DNA of 20,150 bases from the NCBI GenBank assembly GCA_019747165.1, contig JAIERC010000316.1, positions 1 to 20,150 of the forward strand, given 5' to 3'. Below the pieces are notes generated by a model. It worked only from the letters and a program-made list of their open reading frames with translations. It had not been told where the DNA came from and did not search any database. This document shows, piece after piece, positions 15,084-20,150 of this stretch (its first letter is position 1; each line of letters begins with the position of its first letter). Source of the stretch: Sphingomonas sp. (GTDB lineage: Bacteria > Pseudomonadota > Alphaproteobacteria > Sphingomonadales > Sphingomonadaceae). The translations under genes were made by a program, and so were the position numbers.

Positions 15084-15694
15084 CCAGGCAACGTCCGATC
15101 ATTGCCATTTTGCGCGGGATCGAACCCGATGCGGTTGTCACGGTCGCCGAAGCGATTTTAGCGGCTGGGATATCGATGATCGAGGTGCCGCTCAATTCGC
15201 CCGATCCGCTGACCAGCATCGCCCGGTTGGCCGAGGCGATGGGCGATCGATGTTTGTGCGGGGCAGGCACGGTCTTGCGTGTTGCCGATGTCGAGGCGGT
15301 CTATGCCGCGGGGGGCCGTTTGGTGGTGACGCCAAACACCAATCCTGCCGTGATTGCGCGGAGTGCCGCGCTAGGCATGAAGATCATGCCCGGCTTTGCT
15401 ACCGCCACCGAAGCCTTTGCCGCGATCGACGCAGGTGCCAGCGGACTGAAGCTGTTTCCGGCCGCAACGTATGGCCCGGCACATATCAAGGCGCTCAAAG
15501 CGGTGTTGCCGCACGCCATGGACCTTTATGCCGTGGGCGGGGTCGACGCGGCCAGCATCCCGCAATGGCTTGCGTCTGGCGTCGCCGGTTTCGGACTGGG
15601 AAGCGATCTCTATGCCCCCGGTCGTTCCGCCGCCGATGTCGCGGGGCGCGCCGCCAATTTCGTGACCGCTTTTGACACGGCGGTGGGCCAGTGA
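15080..15694 (+). CDS. dgoA: 2-dehydro-3-deoxy-6-phosphogalactonate aldolase
   Basis: A 204-residue class I aldolase that splits 2-dehydro-3-deoxy-6-phosphogalactonate into pyruvate and glyceraldehyde 3-phosphate. Motifs are IAILRGIEPDA (8-18), Glu35 in MIEVPLNSPD, GAGTVL (61-66), the substrate-binding VTPNTNP (83-89), and the Schiff-base Lys124 in SGLKLFPAATYGP. The fold is a short (beta/alpha)8 barrel of normal length for the KDPG/KDPGal family. ILRG and PLNSPDP favour the KDPGal branch over the KDPG branch (Eda). It begins at an ATGA overlap with the kinase and ends in a GTGA overlap with the lactonase, so these genes are translationally coupled. Confidence 0.93.
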   Translation: MTRQRPIIAILRGIEPDAVVTVAEAILAAGISMIEVPLNSPDPLTSIARLAEAMGDRCLCGAGTVLRVADVEAVYAAGGRLVVTPNTNPAVIARSAALGMKIMPGFATATEAFAAIDAGASGLKLFPAATYGPAHIKALKAVLPHAMDLYAVGGVDAASIPQWLASGVAGFGLGSDLYAPGRSAADVAGRAANFVTAFDTAVGQ

Positions 15695-16581
15695 CTTCCG
15701 ATCACGTGACTCCCGACCATCTCATTCGCGCAGACGCCGTGCTGGGCGAGGGGATTCAGTGGCACAGCGACGCTGGGCTGTGGTGGACCGACATCCAGTC
15801 GAGCGCGATCTTCCAGCATGACCTGGCAGGCGGGATGACCCGGCGCTTCGCCACTCCGGAGCGGGTCGGTTCGTTCGCGCTGATCGAGGGTTCAGGCGAT
15901 CTTCTGTGCGCCTTCGCCTCGGGCTTTGGCCGATTCGATCCTGCCGCCGGAACGCTGGATTGGCTGCACCGGGTCGAGGAACCCGGCGGACCACGCCGTT
16001 TCAATGACGGGCGGGTCGATCGAAGCGGCAATTTCTGGGCCGGAACGATGGTCGAGAAGGGCACGTCGAGCGATGCCGCGCTCTATCGGCTGGCACGTGA
16101 TGGGGCGCTGCGCGTTTGCGTCGACGGCGTAACGATCTCAAACGGTCTGTGCTGGAGCCCGGATGGCAGGGTGATGTATTTCGCCGATAGCCCCGCCCGA
16201 ACCATCTATGCCTACCCCGTCGATCCCGCCGATGGAACGCTCGGTGCCCGCCGCGTCTTCGCGACCACCCCGGAAGGCGCCTATCCCGACGGTGCCACGG
16301 TCGATTGCGAAGGCTGTCTGTGGAGCGCCCAATGGGGGGCATCGCGGGTTGTGCGCTATCGCCCCGACGGCACGAACGACCAGATCCTGACCCTACCGGT
16401 TTCCCAGCCCACCTGCGTTGCGTTCATTGGCCCGGACCTGCGCATGTTGGCGATCACGACGGCGCGCGACGGGCTTGAGCCGGCGGCGCTGGCCGATCAG
16501 CCGCTGGCGGGCGATATTCTTGTCTATAAGACCATTGTCGCCGGCCTTCCCGAAATGCAATACCACCCCACTACGGGGTAA
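15691..16581 (+). CDS. SMP-30/gluconolactonase-family sugar lactonase (probable galactonolactonase)
   Basis: A 296-residue six-bladed beta-propeller lactonase (SMP-30/regucalcin family), expected here to open D-galactono-lactone to galactonate. The metal and active-site residues are visible: Glu20 in LGEGIQW, Asn105-Asp106 in RRFNDGRVD, Asn151 in ISNGLCWSPDG, and Asp200 in YPDGATVD. The start is GTG at 15691, overlapping the aldolase TGA by 4 nt (GTGA). It ends 4 bp before the GntR gene. No signal peptide is seen, so it works in the cytoplasm. It supplies the step between the sugar dehydrogenase and the dehydratase. Lactonases in this family vary in sugar preference, so galactonolactone is inferred from context. 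Confidence 0.9.
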   Translation: MTSDHVTPDHLIRADAVLGEGIQWHSDAGLWWTDIQSSAIFQHDLAGGMTRRFATPERVGSFALIEGSGDLLCAFASGFGRFDPAAGTLDWLHRVEEPGGPRRFNDGRVDRSGNFWAGTMVEKGTSSDAALYRLARDGALRVCVDGVTISNGLCWSPDGRVMYFADSPARTIYAYPVDPADGTLGARRVFATTPEGAYPDGATVDCEGCLWSAQWGASRVVRYRPDGTNDQILTLPVSQPTCVAFIGPDLRMLAITTARDGLEPAALADQPLAGDILVYKTIVAGLPEMQYHPTTG

Positions 16582-16585
16582 AACA

Positions 16586-17290
16586 ATGATCGACGTAAGG
16601 CACAAGGGCGGGCGCAACCGTACCCACCAGGTAATGCATGAACTGGGGCAGTCCATCGCGGTCGGTGACTATGGCTCGTGCAATCCGTTTCCGATTGAGG
16701 CTGAACTGTGTCGGCGACTGAGCGTCAGCCGCAGTGTGTTGCGCGAAGCGGTGAAGATGCTCACCGCGAAGGGAATGCTCGGCTCGCGCCCGCGCCAGGG
16801 CACCTATGTGGAACCCGAACGAGTCTGGAATCTGCTCGATCCCGATGTCTTGAGCTGGCTGCTCGAACGCAAATTCTCGCGCGAATTGTTGCTTCAATTC
16901 ATGGAAGTGCGGCTGGCAATCGAGCCGATGGCCGCGCGGCTCGCAGCACGCGCTGGCGATACGGAAGCACGCGGCGAAATCGCCCTGGCGCTGGCGCGCA
17001 TGCAGGCGGCTGAAACCGGTGGCGACGATCCGCTTGAATCGGATATCGCCTTTCACGTCGCTATTCTGCAGGCCAGCGGCAATCCCTTTTATGCCAGATT
17101 GCGCGATCTGATCGCTGCCGCATTGAAAACCTCGATCCGGCTTACGAACAAGGCCAAAGGGGTGCGGCTGGCCAGCATCGCCGAACACGCCAGCGTTTAT
17201 GACGCAATCAAGTCGGGCGATGAGGACGCCGCCGGGGATGCGATGCTAAGCTTGATCACAGAAGCAATGGCCCTTGCCAAAACGCTTTAG
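16586..17290 (+). CDS. GntR-family (FCD) regulator, DgoR-like
   Basis: A 234-residue regulator with an N-terminal winged helix (about 10-76; PFPIEAELCRRLSVSRSVLREAVKMLTAKGML region) and a C-terminal helical FCD ligand domain (about 95-230). WNLLDPDVLSWL (81-92) resembles the linker of E. coli DgoR, the galactonate-responsive repressor of the dgo operon. Metal-ligand candidates Asp153 and His157 (SDIAFH) and His201 (AEHASV) are present. The usual last His near the end of the domain appears to be Leu (DAMLSLI). The ATG at 16586 is 5 bp after the lactonase stop, with a weak GGGGT ribosome site. As the last gene of the operon it probably autoregulates and senses galactonate or a related intermediate. 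It is the best candidate to bind the AT-rich elements. Confidence 0.9.
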   Translation: MIDVRHKGGRNRTHQVMHELGQSIAVGDYGSCNPFPIEAELCRRLSVSRSVLREAVKMLTAKGMLGSRPRQGTYVEPERVWNLLDPDVLSWLLERKFSRELLLQFMEVRLAIEPMAARLAARAGDTEARGEIALALARMQAAETGGDDPLESDIAFHVAILQASGNPFYARLRDLIAAALKTSIRLTNKAKGVRLASIAEHASVYDAIKSGDEDAAGDAMLSLITEAMALAKTL

Positions 17291-17301
17291 CGACAGGGTA
17301 A

Positions 17302-17415
17302 TTAGCCCCCGGATTTGGGAACCATGACGCCCGGCAGCCGTGTCCAAACTGCGGCGGGCACATGGTCTTGATCGAGACGTTCGAGCGCCATCATAGCCAC
17401 CCCCCATCGAAATAG
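17302..17415 (+). pseudogene. Relic of IS91-like transposase C-terminus
   Basis: An open frame with no start runs from just after an in-frame TAA at 17299 to a TAG at 17413. It contains RQPCPNCGGHMVLIETFER. The CPxCGGxMxxIETFxR pattern is what I recall from the C-terminus of IS91/IS801-family (Y2) transposases. The upstream catalytic domain is absent, since the preceding DNA is the intact GntR gene, so this is a truncated remnant. It marks the right edge of the galactoside locus. Family assignment is from memory of the motif. Confidence 0.6.
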
Positions 17416-17416
17416 T

Positions 17417-17488
17417 GACCCAATTGACGTGAACGAGCGGCCGGTTCCGGGGAACGGTCAGGGCGGCCTGAATGTCGTTTATTGGGTC
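17417..17488. repeat. Inverted repeat after transposase relic
   Basis: GACCCAAT (17417-17424) and its perfect complement ATTGGGTC (17481-17488) enclose a smaller palindrome, GTTCC-GG-GGAAC, within about 17444-17455. It begins immediately after the transposase relic stop. IS91-family ends carry hairpins near the terminus, so this may be the remaining end of the element. The exact boundary is not identifiable. Confidence 0.4.
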
Positions 17489-17796
17489 GTTGCGAACGCC
17501 TTGGTCCGTTGAACAATGTGATGCTTCATGACTTCCGTCACCGCAATCCGCCAGTCCGGAGCCGACTACCTCAGCCGCGAGACAGCGAAATTATCCAATG
17601 ATCTGAGTGCCCAGCTTTGTCCCGTATGGGGCACCAAAATTTCTGAAACCGTTGATAATGCTCAAAAATCGTCACCTCGACGGTTTCTTTATCGCGTCTC
17701 GCCTGGTCACCCCGTGCTGCCGTCAATTACCTCCAAGGTCGTTGATCCATCCCGCAAGGCATGGGACGATAGGGGTGCGGCTGGGGAGGCGGTGCG
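17489..17796. other. Gene-poor stretch upstream of the XRE regulator
   Basis: These 308 bp hold no gene I can support. A 90-codon frame (17528-17800) ends in an ATGA overlap with the next gene, but its translation looks unlike a folded or known protein and it lacks a ribosome site. The sequence is less GC-rich than its surroundings around 17600-17700 and may combine leftover insertion-sequence DNA with the promoter of the regulator. No clear -35/-10 pair was found. Confidence 0.5.
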
Positions 17797-18651
17797 ATGA
17801 CGACGATAGTGCTGGATGCCCGCGCCGATATCAGCTTTCCGCGGCTGCTGCGTGAATGGCGACAAAAATGTCGGTTGTCACAGCTTGATCTGGCGCTGAC
17901 GGCGGGGGTCTCGCAACGCCATGTCAGTTTTCTGGAATCAGGGCGCGCCAATCCCAGCCGCACGATGATCCTGCACCTCAGTGAAACGCTGCAGGTGCCG
18001 CTGCGGGATCGCAACACCTGGCTGACGGCGGCCGGCTTTGCGCCGTTATTCCGTACCCGAGCGCTCGATGATCCGCAGATGGGGCAGGTGATGAGTGCGA
18101 TCCGGATGATGCTGGCGGCGCATGAACCCTTCCCGGCTGCGGCCATTGACCGCGCCTGGAATGTCCGTTTGTCGAATGCGCCCTTTGATCTGCTCGGGCG
18201 CATGCTGGGCGAGGACATTTGGGCACGAGTTGGCGGCGAGGCGCATAATTTGATGCGGCTGTTCTTTCACCCAAATGGCATCCGGCGCTTTGTCACCAAT
18301 TGGGCGTCGGTTGGGCCGCTGATCTGGCAACGGGCGCAGCGTGAGGCCGACACATTGGGCGGCGCCGATATGAAAGCCGTGCTGGATGACCTGGGGCCGT
18401 TACAGGATGATGATATCCTGTGGTCAGCCGCAGAGACCGCGCTGTTGCCCGTATTGCCGTTCAACCTGGCGATTGGCGAACTCCGCCTGTCGATGTTCAC
18501 CGTGATTGCCACCTTTGGCACCGCCCAGGATGTCACCGCTGATGAGCTGCGGATTGAAACCATGTTTCCGGCCGATCCGGCAACCGAGGCGCTTTTTCGG
18601 CAGGCAGCAACAAGCCAGCAATCGCTCGCCCAGGCCAAACCGATAACCTGA
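17797..18651 (+). CDS. XRE-family regulator with MmyB-like (MLTR) ligand domain
   Basis: A 284-residue transcription regulator. Residues about 15-70 are a lambda-repressor-type helix-turn-helix (LLREWRQKCRLSQLDLA, GVSQRHVSFLESGRANPS). Residues about 105-275 match the MmyB-like ligand-binding domain (PF17765), with AAIDRAWNVRLSNAPF and NLMRLFFHPNGIRRFVTNW as clear family marks. The ATG at 17797 follows GGGGAGG at an 8-nt gap. Members often control a neighbouring oxidoreductase or small-molecule enzyme gene, and here the next gene on the same strand is an epoxide-hydrolase-like protein. The ligand is unknown. It shows no functional link to the galactose genes. Confidence 0.92.
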   Translation: MTTIVLDARADISFPRLLREWRQKCRLSQLDLALTAGVSQRHVSFLESGRANPSRTMILHLSETLQVPLRDRNTWLTAAGFAPLFRTRALDDPQMGQVMSAIRMMLAAHEPFPAAAIDRAWNVRLSNAPFDLLGRMLGEDIWARVGGEAHNLMRLFFHPNGIRRFVTNWASVGPLIWQRAQREADTLGGADMKAVLDDLGPLQDDDILWSAAETALLPVLPFNLAIGELRLSMFTVIATFGTAQDVTADELRIETMFPADPATEALFRQAATSQQSLAQAKPIT

Positions 18652-18715
18652 CAGGTAATTGCTGAACACCCGCTTTGCCCCGACAAGCGACACCGAACGC
18701 CAGAAGGAGACGACC

Positions 18716-19105
18716 ATGACCATAGCAGCGCCTTCGCCGACCGATATCGTCAAGCAGTTCCTGAAGGCGATGGAGCCGCTCGATTATGATACCGCGCTCA
18801 CCTGTGTTGCAGCCAATTGCGTTTACACGAACCCGCCACCGATCGGCACAGTGCATGGACCCGTCGGCATCCGGGCTGTGCTTGAACCCTTTTTCGCGCC
18901 AACACTGGACAATGAGTTCCGCATCCTGCGGGAATCGGCGACCGGTCCGATCGTCATTCTCGAACGGCTCGATCGCCACCGCCTGGCCGACAAATGGGTC
19001 GAACTGCCGGTCACCGGGGTGTTCGAGGTGCATGACGGCCTGATCAGCTATTGGCGTGACTATTTCGATGCGGCCACGATCATGTCGCAATGGCCAGCCG
19101 GCTAA
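18716..19105 (+). CDS. Limonene-1,2-epoxide hydrolase-like protein (NTF2 fold)
   Basis: A 129-residue small cone-shaped (NTF2/SnoaL-like) protein. By alignment from memory with the Rhodococcus limonene-epoxide hydrolase, all five active-site residues are present: Tyr37 and Asn39 (VYTNPP), Arg84 and Asp86 (ILERLD), and Asp115 (YWRDYFD). This suggests a real hydrolase acting on a small epoxide rather than a catalytically dead NTF2 protein. The ATG at 18716 follows a strong AGAAGGAG site at a 7-nt gap. It lies 64 bp after the MLTR regulator on the same strand and overlaps or abuts the membrane-protein gene. The physiological substrate is unknown; limonene oxide itself is not implied. Confidence 0.87.
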   Translation: MTIAAPSPTDIVKQFLKAMEPLDYDTALTCVAANCVYTNPPPIGTVHGPVGIRAVLEPFFAPTLDNEFRILRESATGPIVILERLDRHRLADKWVELPVTGVFEVHDGLISYWRDYFDAATIMSQWPAG

Positions 19106-19551
19106 AGGCGCAGGCTGTGCGATCCCAAGCATTTCACAAATTCTGGCTGAAGATCACGGCGATTGTCGTTGGATCCTTCGGGCCGATATTTTTCCTGGGC
19201 ACAATGGGGGCAACGCTGGAGCCCGCCCGGCTGACGCTGGATATGCTCAGCTGGCCGATTGATGGTGGGACGCGCTGGGAGTCGCCCGACACGCGGTTCT
19301 TGTCAGCGCTGACTGGCGGCTTTTTGTTGGGCTGGGGGGTATTGATCTGGTGCCTTTCGGCATGGGTCCATGATTTGGCGCCAGAGCCGGTGCGCCGCTC
19401 GGTCCTGACCGGCACGCTGGCCTGGTTCTGCCTTGATAGCGCCGGATCAATCGCGTCGGGTAATGCGTCGAACGCCTTGTTTAATGTCATCGTGTTGCTG
19501 ATCGCGGTCGGCCCGCTTTGGCGGCCGGCAATCGATGCTGGCCGATCATGA
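19090..19551 (+). CDS. Small membrane protein of unknown function
   Basis: A protein of 153 residues or fewer with about four hydrophobic helices (approximately 22-42, 72-90, 105-120 and 128-146). I do not recognise a family. The ATG at 19090 overlaps the epoxide-hydrolase-like gene by 16 nt but has no ribosome site. A GTG at 19117 has AAAGG at an 8-nt gap and would give a 144-residue protein starting just before SQAFHKFWLK; it is a plausible true start. Position suggests cotranscription with the MLTR regulator and hydrolase. Its stop overlaps the stop of the convergent LysR gene (TCATGA). Confidence 0.7.
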   Translation: MASRLKAQAVRSQAFHKFWLKITAIVVGSFGPIFFLGTMGATLEPARLTLDMLSWPIDGGTRWESPDTRFLSALTGGFLLGWGVLIWCLSAWVHDLAPEPVRRSVLTGTLAWFCLDSAGSIASGNASNALFNVIVLLIAVGPLWRPAIDAGRS

Positions 19552-20150
19552 CCCGCCCAAAGCAGGATCGCTAGCCGCCCCCATCGCCATGACGAGATGG
19601 TCGATGAACAGGCGCACCTTGGCCGGCGGTTTGCGGCCCAGCGGCGAGATGGCGTGGACGTCGATGGTCGGCAGGGTAAAATCGGGCAGAAGCTGCACCA
19701 GCTCACCGCGCGCGACTTCCATGCGGCAGGCAAAGGCCGACGTCATCGCCAGCCCAAAGCCGGCGACAGCGGCAGCTAAAACGCCTTCAGTAGACGTGGC
19801 GACCAGTCGCGCTTCGAGCTTCACGGAGGTTTCGCCACCTGCCGCGTCGCGCAACGTCCAGATATCGATGCCGGGCGACCGCCCGCTGATGATGGCATGC
19901 GACTGGAGATCGGCAATCGACTTCGGCGCGGATCGCGCGATGAGATAGGCTGGGCTGGCCACGATATAGCGCGGCGCGGAGGCGATCCGGCGGCTGATAA
20001 AGCTCGAATCCGCTAATGCCCCTAGCCGGATGGCGAGATCGACCCCTTCGTCGAGCAAATCGACGCGGCGGTCGGCCATTAAAAGCTCGACCCGCAACGC
20101 TGGATGCGCCTCAAGAAACGGGCCAAGCCGGGGAGCGATTTCGCGCGCGC
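19546..20150 (-). CDS. LysR-family transcriptional regulator (partial, 3' part)
   Basis: The C-terminal 200 residues or so of a LysR regulator; the DNA-binding N-terminus lies beyond the right edge of the window. The effector domain is clear: FLEAHPALRVELLMADRRVD, DLAIRLGALADSSFISRRI, YIVASPAYL, AAVAGFGLAMTSAFACRMEVARGELVQLLPDF, and PPAKVRLFIDHLV near the end. The GVDLAIRLG and R+I pattern is that of the large CrgA/AaeR-like LysR subgroup that often regulates adjacent or divergent redox genes. It is convergent with the membrane-protein gene, with the last 6 bp shared. The target cannot be told from this window. Confidence 0.93.
   Translation of the reverse strand, partial: AREIAPRLGPFLEAHPALRVELLMADRRVDLLDEGVDLAIRLGALADSSFISRRIASAPRYIVASPAYLIARSAPKSIADLQSHAIISGRSPGIDIWTLRDAAGGETSVKLEARLVATSTEGVLAAAVAGFGLAMTSAFACRMEVARGELVQLLPDFTLPTIDVHAISPLGRKPPAKVRLFIDHLVMAMGAASDPALGGS

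Noticed and set aside
17528..17800. 90-codon frame before the XRE regulator, ending in an ATGA overlap
   Set aside because: No ribosome site, no recognisable fold, and another frame (from 17607) is equally open. The overlap alone is not enough.

Overview
The window looks like a chromosomal segment of an alphaproteobacterium, most likely a sphingomonad. It is GC-rich, carries a large TonB-dependent receptor of the Xanthomonas/Caulobacter type (KFPDTNVAESLQRIPGV plug motif), a linked flavin-dependent halogenase and SapC-family gene, and a sugar-oxidation pathway of the kind common in that group. This assignment is inferred from gene content only.

Positions 1-17290 form one galactoside-utilisation locus built from three divergent blocks. 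Block 1 (325-5672) has a TonB-dependent receptor on the minus strand, ending at a strong intrinsic terminator (271-301), and a halogenase plus SapC-family gene on the plus strand. Block 2 (5681-11380) has a GH36 alpha-galactosidase on the minus strand, facing a GH42 beta-galactosidase and an SSS (sodium:galactose-like) symporter on the plus strand. Block 3 (11410-17290) has an SDR, probably galactose dehydrogenase, on the minus strand. Facing it is a tight operon of IlvD/EDD dehydratase, 2-dehydro-3-deoxygalactonokinase, KDPGal aldolase, SMP-30 lactonase and a GntR/FCD regulator. Together these would release galactose from alpha- and beta-galactosides and oxidise it to galactonate. They would then dehydrate, phosphorylate and cleave it to pyruvate and glyceraldehyde 3-phosphate (the De Ley-Doudoroff route).

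Each of the three divergent intergenic regions contains a related AT-rich element (consensus wTTATATkATwww). In two of them it lies on the best -10 hexamer, so it is a candidate operator for the GntR regulator. The dehydratase operon also has an unusual leader: a 20-bp near-palindrome that covers the ribosome site and start of an 18-codon leader ORF. That ORF's stop codon overlaps the dehydratase start (TAATG).

The locus ends at a short relic of an IS91-like transposase (17302-17415), followed by about 380 bp without a convincing gene. Beyond it lies an unrelated cassette: an XRE/MLTR (MmyB-like) regulator, a limonene-epoxide-hydrolase-like protein with a full catalytic set, a small four-helix membrane protein, and the 3' part of a LysR regulator on the opposite strand. 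The left edge (1-224, minus strand) is the secreted N-terminus of a gene that runs out of the window. No tRNA, rRNA or CRISPR array was recognised.
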